Assembly (NCBI GenBank): GCA_900088475.1
Contig: FLMG01001010.1
Coordinates: forward strand, 1 to 64,000
DNA: 64,000 nucleotides
From: Hyphochytrium catenoides
Taxonomy: Eukaryota > Sar > Hyphochytriomycetes > Hyphochytriales > Hyphochytriaceae
Direction of reading: 5' to 3'
Made by a program: the position numbers and the translations under genes. Below the pieces are notes generated by a model. The model was given only the letters and a program-made list of their open reading frames with translations, was not told where the DNA came from and searched no databases. This document shows, in pieces, positions 16,495 through 28,517 of this stretch (the first letter of the stretch is position 1; every line of letters begins with the position of its first letter).

Positions 16495-19400
16495 CTAGAA
16501 AATCTCCTCTTCGCTGAAGTCATAGACAAATTTAGACATGTTAGAGGACAGGCGAGGAAATTGAACCAACAGTAAGGGATAAGGAGTCAGACGAAAGGGA
16601 AGACACATCCCTACCTCTCATGGCCAGCATTGTCTGCCCCTGAGATGACAGAGAGCTGGTCGGAACCCTCGACACCCTCTTCGTTCTCGGAGACCTGAGG
16701 CAAGTGGTCAATGTCAAGAGGTTAGGGACTGGATCCCAAACTTGCAGATAATTCCTCCAATGTAAAGGACATTTGAAAATTTACCATACCTCGGAGCTTT
16801 GCTCTTGCTCTTCTTCCTCTTCGCTAACTACTACTTCATTTCCCTTCTCCTCCGCGTTAACGCTCGGCGCAGAAATTCCCTGTGCAGCAGCATCCTGTCT
16901 CTCTTTCTCCTCTGCTTGTTCTCTCCTTCTTCTCTCGAGCGCTCGCTGTCTGTACTGCTCAAGCAAGTTGGAGCTCTCCTGTTTTTTCTGCTCTTCCGCG
17001 AGCCGCTCTGCAGCTTCTTTTTCTTCTCGTTCTCGTTTTGCGGCCTCGTCTTTCATTCTCTCTTCCTCCTCCTGGCGGCCAATCTTCTCTTTCTGGCGGC
17101 TCGCTTCCTCTTCTTTTGGAGTGCTCTCCTCGCCTACTTCTTCCTCCTTGAGCGTCTCTTCTTTTTGTTGAGACGAGCCTCCTATAAAGGTCCTTTCTTC
17201 TTCTGTCAGCAATGGCCGTTCAGCAAGCTGTTCAGCCCCTTTGCTCCTCTCTACCGTAGTTTCTTTCTCTTCTAAGTCTTCACTATCGATACTACCCTCG
17301 CTTTGTCTCTCAGCCGTGTTGAAAGACTTTTCTTCCTCGTCTTCCTGTACTTCTTCCCCTGTGACCTCATCTTGGTCATTTGACGTTATCCTCTCCTGCA
17401 ATCTGTGGGGTTCTCTACTCTCCTGGTCGTCACTTCCTCTCGGCCCCGTGTCATGATCTATTTGTTGCATGTGAAACCTGTCTTGGTCTCGTCTCTCTCT
17501 TTTCGCCGCCTCCAATCTCTCGGCCTCTCGAATCTCTGCTTCTTCTTTATCTTTTCGTTGTCTTTCTTGTTCGTCTTCTAACCTCTTCCTTTCTAAGTTG
17601 TTCCTCTCTTCCTTTTCCCGTCTTTCATTTTCCCGCCTTTGCTCCTCCATCTTCACTTCGGCTTCCATCTTCTCCTTCTGTTCTTTCTCTCTCGCAAGTC
17701 TTGCTCGTTCTTCTTCTTCTTGCCTTGCTCGCATATTGGCCTCTTCCAGTCTAATCCTCTCTCTCTCCTGTTCCAGCTCTTTCTCCAGTTTTTGCCGAGC
17801 TTCTATCTGTTTCTGCCGTTCTGTTTCAAGCTCTGCTCTAAGTCTCTCTCTTTCGGACGCGATCTCTCTCTCCAGCTTTGCTCGGGCTTCCTCTCTCTCC
17901 CTCTGTTCGCTCTCTTCTAGCTTTTTCAAACGTTCTAGGGACGAGCGTTGGCTCTCCTCCTTCTTCAGCCTTTCTTCCTCCTCTAGTTTCCTTTTATGCC
18001 CCTCTTCTTGATGCCTTTCAGCCTCGAGTGCTCGTTCCTCGTCTATTCTCCCTCCACTAACAGAGTGGGGTGCCGTCAGCCTATTGCCTGGACTATATGA
18101 CCTTTCTGTTTCTCTCTCCACCCTGATTTCATCGTCTTTCGTAGATGATAGAGTGAGCTGGTAAGACACGTCCCTGCCTAAGCTAGAGGAGGCAGGAGGT
18201 GACGGCAACGGGGGAGGGGAAGGAAAAGGTGGGAAGGAAGTGGGGGAGAGAGGAATGGTAGAAGGAGGTGGCTGAGAAGGGAGTGCCGGTCTCGCCATAC
18301 GACCTCCTCCTTCACCCGACGTCCTTAGGAGGTTGAGGCCTGAGGACGAAGAGATATCTACCACATCATAGTAGGAGTGACCTAGACGATCGAGCTCTCT
18401 ATCTCTCCTCAGTTCTTCTTTCTCTTCTCGCGAACCTTCACCTATTTCGCCTGGTTGCCAAGGTGAACGGCATGCCGGTGGGTGCGGTGGAGGAGGAGGT
18501 GGTGGTGGAGGAGGTGGACGAGGAGAAGTTACGTGGCTGGGCCTGAGAGAGACAGGGCTGGCAAGGAAACGGGAGACTGCATCACCGCCATTGTCGCCTC
18601 CACCCATTCTGGCACCTCCGCTGCCACGATGAAGTGGGGGAGCTGGAGGGCGGACAGCTCTCGGACTCTCCTGCATTGGCGGAGTGGTCGGGCGAAGAAG
18701 AGACGAGGAGAGGGGTGGAGATCTTCTATCGCTGCCTGCTGTTGACAGACGGTAGTCTCTGTCAGCTGCATCCAGAGTGGCCTCGGCTGCTCTGACTTCC
18801 TCTTGCTCAGCGGGCCTAGAGCCCAACGAGGGAGCTTCCGAAGCAGCTATGAAGCCTGAATAGCAAGAGGGTAGATTGTTAGCTTTCTTCATCCTCTACT
18901 CTGCTACCGCCAAAATTAATTGCGGGTCATGGCATCTATGCTCTTGGACGATGTCCTTTACGCCCTAGCGAGCTCAAACGTCCTTGATGGATAGCCAAAT
19001 TAGGATAATTGGTCAAAGCACCGCCTTACAATACCTGAGAGATCTTGTCCAGCACCCTGTCCCACACTTCTACGATACTCCGCATCGTGAAGCGACCGCG
19101 ATCTTCGCCGATGATTTTCTTGAACAGAAGGCTGGCGTTGGGGCATGTAAGCTAGCATCGAGAACCTCGTGAGAGATTTATCCAAAGCAAGAGAGAGTGG
19201 CAGTAAGGGAAAGTAGGTATAACTAGGCATACCACGAGTCGCCGCTATAGCAGTCATGACAGAAATGAAGACAAGAGGCGGTAGAGAAAGCGAGAGGAGA
19301 CCAAAAGTTTCTCTGACACTCGAGAGGAGCAACCTACCAATGGAGTTTCGACTGGTTTGATCATAGCCTAGCACCTACAAAGAAAAGGACGTAAGTAGGA

Positions 19401-22400
19401 ATAGTACCCGACTCGTGGGATGTAAATGTCTAGTCCAATTGAGGTTTAGGGTTTACTGAAGTCCCTTCCCCAAGTCTGTGCATACCTCGGCCATGATCCC
19501 TCCAGAACTCCGAACCCACGTCCCAGAGCTGCGCCGTCTAGTACTGTCGGGGCCCCGAGGAAGACCCGACCGATCAATAGCTGCCAAAGCCTCTCTGGTA
19601 GAGGAAAGCAGCTGTCGGAGCTCCTCTGACTGTCAAGAAACATATGTTGAGGAAGAATGATGTGGACTGAGAGGCACTCAAGACCACGAGGGTCAGGAAG
19701 AGATGGGAGTGCATAGTAGCCAAGCGGACGACGGACGAAGACAAATGGGTAAGGCAGCGAAGGAATGGAAGCCAACCTCTCTTCTAGCCGCTTTGACTTT
19801 GATCTCCTCCTCCTCAAAGTGTCTCTGGGCTCTACTGCGTTCGGCTTCTCTTTCCTCAATCTTCCTCGTCAGTCTCTGCCGCTCATGTTCCCACGCCTCT
19901 GTTTGATGTCGGAAGAGAAGCCTCTCTCCCTCTCTTTCCCGACGCTCTTCGTCACGTTCTTTCCTGAGCTGTGAAATCTTCAGTTCCTCCTCTTCTTCCT
20001 TCCTCTTTGAAGCCTCCAGGACCTCCTTGATTCTGGTGTCCGCCTCCATTTGCTGTTTTGCATACGACTCCGCGTGGACTGTGCGCTGTCTAACAGCTTC
20101 ATTTAGGTCCATCTGGCGTCATGAATCAGACAGCACATGTTCAGTGGCTTTGCCTTACAGAATAAACGAGCAACAAAGTCCCATAAAGCTAGGAGCCGAG
20201 TATTGTTGACAGAAAGGTCATAGAACGGACAGCAGCAGTGTCGTTGAGTAGAAGAGCCGGTTACAGATTGCTGACATTCAATGAAGATAGACGGCATGCA
20301 TTTGTAAAGAAAACGTACCTCAAGCGCTTGAACTTTGCGCTGAAGCTCAAAGCATTTCTGTTCCATATTTCTTTTATCCTCTCGAAGTTTTTCTCCTTCT
20401 GCTCTTTCTCTCTCCAGTTGGAGGGTGAGCATCTCATTCACCCGCAATAGATCAGCAGCTGCATAGCTTTCTGGATCTCGCGCTGGAATCTGACACGGCA
20501 GAGAGGAGAGTATACGTCAATAAAGAGACTGCCAGTACAAGGCCAAGAATGCTGCGTTAGGGCACTTAAATGATCAACCGTCCTACAGGTATTGCCCGAG
20601 AGAAGTTACGGAGAAGCAAGGGCTAAGATAACCTACCATCTGGTGACGAGATCCAGATTTCTCGAGTTCCCTTAGCCGCTCCTCCACCATTCTCTTTGAA
20701 GATTCCAATTCTTGGCGCTTACTTTCAAGTGAAGCTGGCGGATGGGGGGAAAGCCTTTCTTAGCAACCGCGGTGTTGGTGTCGAAACAGAGAGATCGGGT
20801 CTTTAGGGAAGTTACGGGAGGATGAGAGGAGACGAGACAAGACGGCCAGATGCAGACAGAGCAGGACACAAAGAACTTGGACTACCTCCTTCAACGTCCA
20901 GCCGAGCTTCTCTTCGTACAATGTCTCGTTCTCTTTGCAGAAGTTCCTCAACTGCCGCAGCCTTTGCTTGTAAAAAATCACTTTTCTTTCTGCCTTCTAA
21001 CTCCTGGGATAGGCGGGCCAACTCATTCTCTTTATCTACTAACGTTTCTTCCATATCCTGAACGAGAGCAAGTGAACGAGAGCGACAGAGAGAAGGACAG
21101 TAGTGAAATTTGACGATGGTAAACCGTGCAAATGACTGTCAATCTTTCAGCCTTACATGTGTATGAACTCACAGTTCTTCGGCTTACCTGAAACTTCTTT
21201 GCTCGCAGCTCGATAGATTTGAGTCTACTCTCATATTTATGCTTGCTTTCATCTTCTCTTTCGGAAACTTCTTCTAGTCGCTTCAATAGCGTCTGCCGAA
21301 GTGCGAAAAGTTCGGACTCTAATTCCTGTCAAATAAGCCCAAGCGTCATCCTCCAGCGGAGAGGGCCGAAAGTAGAAAAGAAGCAAGCTCTTAATCATGC
21401 ATGGACTAATGCTGGAGAAGAGAGTCTTGAATTCAGATGCCCGCTTAGCCTCAAGTATTTGAGCAAGACTAGCATCGAAATCTTCCTCGCCTTACTTTCT
21501 TCTTCCTCTCCCATTCCGAAGCTGCTTCCTCTTCTTTTTCTCGGAAACGTTCTCGCAAGCGCCTAGCTTCTTCGTCTAATTGAATTCTTAACGCGTCTAC
21601 TTGACGACGATACTTCTCCGCCTCCTCCAGCTTGATCTTGGGTAAGACAAGTAAGGACGAGGTAAAGTCAGTAAGGAGACGTATCAAGGCTCCAAGAAAT
21701 TCGACGACACTTGTTGTGAACGTGGCGAATAAAGGATGAGCATGGCGCTCTATGTTCGACGCAGGAAGCTCCGGAAATGGCGCGTATAAGTAGATATTGA
21801 GAGAAGAAAGACAAGAAGGAATGAGTCAATGATGTCACAAACCTGCTTCAGCTCGTTCTCTCTAAGGCGTTCAATCTACGGCACGAAGGAGTCAGTGCCA
21901 TACCGAAGGCGGCACTCATTTTCTTTGGATCTCTCGCTTTCTCTAGCCCAGCCATTCACATCCTTGTTTTCTGGTCTGTATCTGAACTCACGAGAAAAAT
22001 CTACTCATCGCTCGCTGTCCCACCTCTTGCCTGATCTCCCGCTTGGCAGCTTCGTCAACCTCCTTCTGGTACTTCATCATCCTCTCTTCTAGCGACCGTA
22101 GTGGCTCCTCTCTCTGCTGTGCAGCGGTAAGAAGATAGCGTTCCTCCAGTTTCTGCAACTTTTGTCCTTACGAGTGATAAAACAAGGGTAAATGCGTAGA
22201 CAGTGTTTTTCTCTTCGAGGCAGAAAAGGCGTTCTGACGCAGCATAGATAGGAAGTTGAGAGCGGATAGACATTGAACGAGGTTAAATGTTAGACAACTT
22301 CCAAAGGCAGGCGCCCAGAGAGACAATAGTTATAGCCAGGAACGTAGAAGGGGATGCATAGAGAGGTACGTTGGCCAGACGTTTAATGCATGTCCGGCGT

Positions 22401-23469
22401 GCTACATGGCACACAATAAAAGCATATTCATGGGCTAGAAGAAGAGAAGAATGAGAGCGGGAGCGACTTATTACTCAGCATTTCTCGGTGATCTGGTCCT
22501 GACTCTTCGGTTTGAGTTCCGATATCAAATCCCCGCGACTGACTCACAGAAGCTGCCACCCGGGCAATTCCACTTAGAAGCGATTCGGATGGGACCGTGA
22601 GGGAAAAGCTTGACGGAAGATTGGAGGGCCGATCGAAGGCAACTCCTTCCTACATTAAGGGATTCAGCGCCAAAGGAATAAGAAGCTTGAGTAAGACCAA
22701 GAGTAGAAGTATAGCTGAAGACCGGGTCTTGTCGGGCACTTTAGTGTGAGACGAGGTGAACTTGACTGACTATAAAGGTGGAATGAAGCAGTTTCCTCTG
22801 CACCTTTGGGTGGGAGGGAGAAAAGGACTGAAAGACTTACCAGCTCTGCGTAGACCTTAGAGCCAGGCTCAAAGTGCAGTGCCTGTTCAAGGAGGAATAT
22901 TGGCGAATCTTAGAAGAGATGACATCAGCCAAGTTAAGGGAAGACGAGAGAAGGTTCAAAAGACAGCGGGCTAAGAGCTTGCGTCTACTGACAGACCTCT
23001 AAAATGTCATTTGATGTCATCACTCTACCCGTCATCCCACTTTCAGGGATGAAGATCGAGAGAGAGTGCGGCAAATCTGCTGTCCTCAGATAGTCCACAA
23101 TGAGACTGTGGCATAGCTGCTCCTGCAGAGAAAGGGGCTTCTTCTCCCGTCCCCCTCTTCCCGCTGACGATGGATAGCTATTCAAAAGGCGAAGGTCTTG
23201 AACAAACTTTGTTCGTAGCTGAGCCTAGGGCGATGTTCATTAAACGCTGTCAGACTATGAGGAGGCAGGGAAATTAGGGACAGCTAGGAGCTTACTCTAA
23301 GTAAGTCGATGGTCCCTGCTTGGCGGAGGGATTGATAGAGACGGGCCTTAAAATCATCAAGAGACAGTACATCTTCCTCCGAGTCCTCGTTCTCCCATGC
23401 GTCGTCCTTCCATTCTTCATGTCTCTGCTCCTGCGCACTGTCCTCAACACTGTCCCCCTGAGCCTGCAT
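16495..23469 (-). CDS. OFD1: OFD1-like LisH coiled-coil protein of the centriole/basal body
   Basis: OFD1 sits at centriole distal ends and satellites and is needed to build cilia. The first exon (ATG 23469-23467) gives an acidic leader, then LSLDDFKARLYQSLRQAG and TIDLLR, joined to AQLRTKFVQDLRLLNSY. Next is a LisH motif (QLCHSLIVDYLRTADLPHSL, then SIFIPESGMTGRVMT, about 23000-23130). This order, a short 'L-Y-Q-S-L' element then LisH ending 'F-x-P-E-S-G', matches OFD1. About a dozen coiled-coil exons follow, then a 3' exon (about 16784-18870) with a polyproline run, long Glu/Arg coiled coil and LLEQYRQRALERRRREQ. The end EEQEQSSEVW can stop at 16783. However, GT at this point fits a donor, and two more in-frame exons (VSENEEGVEGSDQLSVISGA and an ending SEEEIF) would extend it to TAG 16497-16495, giving the acidic terminus typical of OFD1. 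I prefer the longer form. Confidence 0.8.
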
Positions 23470-24443
23470 GGTCTCCAACAGATGCGGCCCAGCACCTGGG
23501 TCAACGTTCTCTCCGTCTTTACCCTAAAGCAGGAGTAATAGCAACCTAGCTAGATACGGTTCCATCTCCGAAGCACTAGCCGCTGGCGACAAAGCTTCCC
23601 AGACGATATGGATGCCATATACTGGCTGATGGGGTTAGCCGTCAGCGCTACGGCCGACAGCCTTCATCTGTAGAGGGGCTGATGCAAGAGAAAACCAAGG
23701 CAGCCTTGTCTAGGTCTGGTCAACTCATTGAAGAGTCTCCAGCGTCGTCATCGAGCTCCACATGAAAAAAAAACGCATTTGCTCGAACAGAAGTCTGACA
23801 ACGCGACGAGGCTGGTGACTTATAAGAGAGGCGGGAGGAAACGTGCCGCAGATATCAGGCTCACAGCTCACATCCCACCTTCACCTGCTCTCTCAGAACG
23901 GGGTAGACTGTACTTTGCACGCTGTCATCTTTGCCTCTCGGACTGTGACCATCCTGACTCTGATCCTTGCCAGGCCATTGCGAAGAACCTCAGCATCAGC
24001 TTGGACGCGATGGAGGAGCCAGGAGCCTGTGTCGGTTCAAAAACTGAACTTTGAGAACCACTTTGCGCTGCGTTAGCGGTACCACCAGCCGTTAGCTGCT
24101 CAATGGGCAGTCTCCGATGGTGATGGCTGTGAGAAGATTTTCTATGAGCTTGAAAGGTGAAGACAATTGCATCTGCATGGTCAAGCCTCTGTCCCATTTT
24201 AGAGCTCTTCTTCTTCCAGACGTTCTAGCTCTATTATCTAGCGTCATTATAAAGGGTAGAAGGTTCTATGCTACGCAGTACCTCGGTAGTCCTGGCTCTG
24301 GAAGTATCTCTCCGGTAGCAGCTGGGAGCTTAACTAGCCGTCTCTGTCCGTCCGCCTTAGGTCAGCCCTTGGTTGCTGTTGACCCAGCTTCCTAGTTTGA
24401 AGCTGGCAAGACTTCTTAGGGACACTTATCCTTAAACCCAAAG
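23470..24443. other. Divergent intergenic region between OFD1 and NAA10
   Basis: About 970 bases lie between the start codons of OFD1 (minus) and NAA10 (plus) and should hold both promoters. The short frames seen on both strands (for example 23728-24054 and 24197-23925) lack family patterns. An untranslated first exon of either gene could lie here; I cannot place it from sequence alone. Confidence 0.4.
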
Positions 24444-25947
24444 ATGGTGAACATAAGGAATGCTCGGGTAAGGACATTGACCTTATCTCTTGAACCGACC
24501 ACGCCACGAAGACCTTGCTTCAGTAAAGCTTCTGCTGGTTAGCTGTCGGGCTCTGTCCTTTGGCAATACTGTTCTCGTCCTGCCAGCCTAAGCCCTATTC
24601 TTGCGTGTGAGAACAGATGGACGACCTCATCCAGATGCAGAACGCCAATCTATGGTGTCTTCCAGAGAACTATCAGATGAAGTATTACTTCTATCATATC
24701 TTATCATGGCCCCAGTTGTTGTTTGTCGCGGAGGACTATGACGGCAAAATCGTTGGCTACGTTCTTGCCAAGATGTAGGGGCTGGACTTGCTCTCTCTAT
24801 CCTCTCTTCTATTCTCTTTTCTTCCCGTCTTTGCCTTCTATGTATCTCATCCCACTTCGTCCTCCAAATGACTCTCCGCCGTTGTCCTTGGAAGTTGTTT
24901 ATATAGTTCTGCTTTGGCGCTCACTCTCTTCTGTCCCTGTCTTTCTTTCGTTCATCTTATCTCCTATTGTCAGACCTTCACAGGCTGATATCCCTACGTA
25001 TTAGGTTTCTCTTCGCGTTCTCATTTCCTGCGCCTCTGTGAGCTGGCGTCTCCCTTCGTGCCTATTCACATGTGGGGCACTTTCGATCGTGCCGCCTTCG
25101 CGTCCTTTCTCTCTTCGTCCTAACACTTCTACTGCTAGTTCAGTCGCTCCTTTGCTATTGCCTATAGAGTCATATTGGTCCTTATAGCTCCATCTTCCGA
25201 ACTACACTAACACCGCCGCTCCACGTACCTTACAGGGAGGAAGATGCTTCTGTTCCCCATGGGCATATCACATCACTAGCAGTTCTTAGGACTCATCGAA
25301 AGTGTGGAATAGCGACGCGGCTTATGGAGGCATCCCGTAAGCTTCATCGTGGGTAATTGACGGTGACCAGGAAGCCCGACGGTCTGACTTCTTTCTTGGT
25401 CTCCTGTCCTTGTCCTGCAGAGCGAGCGATGGTAGAATGCTTCAAGGCCGAGTATGTGTCATTGCATGTGAGGAAGAGTAACAGAGCCGCATTCCACTTA
25501 TATACTCAAACTCTGAAGTACCAGTAAGTTCGGAACCCTTTGTACCTGAACGCGTTTCCTCCCATAGAGTTCGGCGCTACAAGTACTACTTCTACTGAAG
25601 GCTTCCCTTCCGCCATGTCTTGGCTTGATGCTTTATGCCCTTCCTTGACGCTGTGACCTGCAAAGCTTCCCCTCCCTTTATCCGTTAAGACTGCTGACGA
25701 CATTGTAGACCTTTCATAAGGTTGTATCTCTCTTCCATGAACTCTGCGTCTTGTATTAAGAGCAACTAATAAGCTCATTGTCACTTCAATCACTCCTGCA
25801 AACAGGATCAATGACATCGAACGAGGGTACTACGCTGACGGAGAAGATGCTTTTGATATGAGAAAGCCCTTCACTGAAAAATGCGCAGCACAGTTGGCTA
25901 TCCAGGCAAAAAAATATGAGTCAGAGCTGCTACCGGCAGCTCACTAG
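24444..25947 (+). CDS. NAA10: N-alpha-acetyltransferase 10, catalytic subunit of NatA
   Basis: NAA10 (ARD1), with the scaffold NAA15, acetylates N-termini of nascent proteins at the ribosome after Met removal. Five exons can be joined exactly: 24444-24467, 24617-24774, 25236-25336, 25421-25523 and 25806-25947, a total of 528 bases or 175 residues. The protein begins [20 protein letters not shown], then [19 protein letters not shown] and [15 protein letters not shown]; the acetyl-CoA loop is RKCGIA in [20 protein letters not shown] (R/Q-x-x-G-x-A pattern). Next come [19 protein letters not shown] and [14 protein letters not shown]. It stops shortly after, at LLPAAH, so the long acidic tail of animal NAA10 is missing. 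All introns have GT-AG borders. It converges on the SANBR-like gene, with 153 bases between the stops. Confidence 0.95.
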
Positions 25948-26100
25948 TCACTAAATAAACCTGATTGTGTATCTGCAAGGTCCGGCGTAGAGATCGTGAG
26001 ACAAGCGTCGGACTTCCTCAAATATCTATCCTATCTGATTGCCTGGCAGGAGACCGTGGTGTAGACTGTGAAAGCATACCGTATGATGTGGGATAATATG

Positions 26101-27940
26101 TCATGCTTTCAGATGCCCCAGATTCTCAGCTACCCAGTCAACTAAGCCTAGCATCCTGCTGTGGTCTTCTTCAAGCTGCAAGTCCAACTGCCACTCGTCA
26201 GAGACCCAGGAGCTTCGAACTCCTGAGTTATCCTCCTGCCGCCTTCGTAGCGGATGCAGCAGATGAGGATGATAAGAAACGCCTTGATTTACTGGCACAC
26301 ATTTCTGAGCTCTCAGAGCCTTCAACAGTAGGATTTGCACCTCAGTAGCAGAGAGGATGGCGTCACAGTGTCGTAGCAAGAGATTTACATCTTCCTGACA
26401 CCCTTCCCTGTCTTCAACCACGTGGGTGCGCAGCTGACATCCCTTTCCCTTCTGATGAGAGCGCCAAACAGGAGCTGCCTCCCCACAGCATGGGAAGAAG
26501 CGCACGCTGGAGCCATCTGCATCCAGGCTTTCAGTGGCTTGCATGGGGTGATGGCAACACATGGCCATTTCTACGCCTGTGAAGCATAATCCACAATCCG
26601 AACAACGGAAGTGTACCTGTGATACCCAGCAATGCCAGAAAATTTGTTGCCAATTGTACCCGCTCCTTGTGAGAAAGTTGAGAAGCTCCCGGACACTCCA
26701 GTCTTGTCGGGGCTTGTGTCTGGACGCACATTGTCTCTCGAATGAAAAGTTCCCTTCAGTTTCTCGGCAGTCTAACACACCGACAAGATGCCCTGGGAAG
26801 AGTACGCCGCATCTGTCACACAACTGCAGCGGATCGGACGGTGACAGGAAAAGTTCGGCCACCTTCGCCTGGTAGAGGGACTCCAAACTGTCTTCGTCTA
26901 CGATTTGGAGGTCGTCTAGTTTAAAGACCGAAATACGCTTGGCCAAAGCTCCGATGAGTTCCGACCCCAGGCATGAAAGATCAATGCCAAGGGACAAAAC
27001 TTCCTTCAAATTGGCTCCAACATAATCTAGACAGAGCTCCAAAAGCTCTGGAATTTCCAGGAAATGAGCAGCCACTAGAATAGAGACCGCCATGTGAGGT
27101 TCTGTGACAAAGATTCAGGAACTTTGTTAGGGCAATAAACATATCAAGCAACAACATCGTGAAGGAAAGAAAAAAAAAGGTAAGGTTGTAGACAGGGTGT
27201 GCATGAGGAAGAGAACAGGAAAGTGGCAATGTAATATGGGAGATAAATGACAGGCCATACGAAAGTGATAAGAATAAATGTACCAAGGTCAATTTTCTGA
27301 GAACCATCCGGAGCTAAGTAGAGAGATATCCAGGCAAAGACTTGTACATCACAGTGCACAGAGATCTCCACATCCTGGCAACCCAACTGGCAGTCTCTGA
27401 AATATCTATCAAAGTACTTCATTCTCTGAAGCAAAACTTTGCGCTCAAAGGTAAAATCTTGCTTCATGCCCCGAGCTTCATCATGAACTTGGACGTTGAT
27501 TTGACTTTCAGAAGGACACCCCCGGAGGGAAGGGTCCACCGTAGTCTCAACTTCTCGCTGTCTATCCTTCCAGTCCTGCCTAAAGACCTGCGTGTGATCC
27601 TCGTTTACCAATGCTCTCGGCCTTCTGCTTCGATCCTTGCTGTATGGAAACCTTTCAGACGGCAATGCAGGGCGCCCTATCCGGGAAGAAGGACCATGTA
27701 TTGCTGCAAGGGCACGTTGCTCCATCAACTCCAGGATCCAACTCGTGTCATGGATTACAGATACCCACCTGTATTGTGCTTTGAGATGCTCAGTGCAGAC
27801 AGACCTCTCCTAACACCAGCGTCCCTCCAAATGGGACTGTCTTCCATGTCGCTAACTCTAGGAAGTGTCATAATATTATAAAGCAACTCTTCCGGAGTGA
27901 CAAGGAGTCTTTGCTTGAGGTCTGACGAGTCATGCCACAA
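26101..27940 (-). CDS. SANBR (KIAA1841)-like BTB-domain protein
   Basis: The order of segments matches the animal protein SANBR, a SANT and BTB domain protein reported to restrain class-switch recombination; its role in protists is unknown. An N-terminal exon has RLLVTPEELLYNIMTLPR. The next gives DWKDRQREVETTVDPSLRG, then the BTB-like part FTFERKVLLQRMKYFDRYFR and DVEISVHCDVQVFAWISLYL. The last exon (from about 27093) begins MAVSILVAAHFLEIPELLEL and carries Cys pairs CDRCGVLFP and CSDCGLCFTGVEMAMCCHHP, the DWSVRELLNFL element, RFFPCCGEAAPVW and a C-terminal EWQLDLQLEEDHSRMLGLVD. The animal protein has the same Cys patterns and an 'E-D-x-x-R-M' end. No ATG opens the first recognisable exon, so an upstream exon is likely and the start is not fixed. 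No clear SANT repeat was seen. Confidence 0.75.
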
Positions 27941-28446
27941 GGCTCACAAGTTTAAATGGTTAAACTTGCGCGTATTTCTTCCTAGCTAGAGGCACACTTT
28001 TACATTCCCCTATCCACAGGAGCTTGCTTCCGAAAGCCCACTTTGAGTGTACGGTTGCATTCTAACGACAACCCATTTTTTGCCATTCGGAGATGAGCAC
28101 GAAGTTGTGTGTCTCTACAGGAACGGTGGCCAAAGCTAACTTTACTGAGAAGAAGGTGAGGATGAGAGCGTGTGCACAGCTAGGCAGTGCGGCGCGCGGT
28201 GGTCTTGATGATGACTGATTGCTGTGAGGGAAGAGAGGTGAAGAGGAGGAGGAATGCGATAGTGGTGCAGGAGGAAGATGACAAGGAGTGTCTTGAGTCT
28301 TGATGACTGATGATCTGATGATGTTGATGAGTCACGCCATCAAATCTCAAATTTCATGATGTCTCATCTTGTCATTGCCGTTTTCCCGACATCCTAGAGA
28401 TGCGGCTTTATAGTGAAGAAACGAGAAGGCTTGTGCAGACAGCACA
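27941..28446. other. Intergenic stretch upstream of the SANBR-like gene
   Basis: This region should hold the first exon and promoter of the SANBR-like gene on the minus strand. A candidate ATG lies near 28060 (minus strand, MQPYTQSGLSEASS), but it is only one of several possibilities. A TGATGA-rich patch occurs at 28260-28340. Confidence 0.35.
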
Positions 28447-28517
28447 GCATCTGTAGTTTAGTGGTAAAATACCTCGTTGCCATCGAGGTGTCCCGGGTTC
28501 GATTCCCGGCAGATGCA
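28447..28517 (+). tRNA. tRNA-Gly (anticodon GCC)
   Basis: The 71-base sequence folds as a complete cloverleaf: acceptor GCATCTG paired with CAGATGC and discriminator A; a D arm with AGTTTAGTGGTAAAAT; anticodon stem CCTCG/CGAGG enclosing loop TTGCCAT (GCC at its centre, reading GGC glycine codons); and T arm CCGGG-TTCGATT-CCCGG. There is no intron and no encoded CCA. The B box GGTTCGATTCC is canonical, and a T-run (TTTATTTCTTCTTTTTG) follows as an RNA polymerase III terminator. Confidence 0.97.

Noticed and set aside
18878-18892. ATG at 18892 as the start of a separate 703-residue coiled-coil gene
   Set aside because: The ATG lies inside a pyrimidine-rich intron end (…TTGCTATTCAG) and the exon begins at GFIAASEAPSLG, so this is the 3' part of OFD1.
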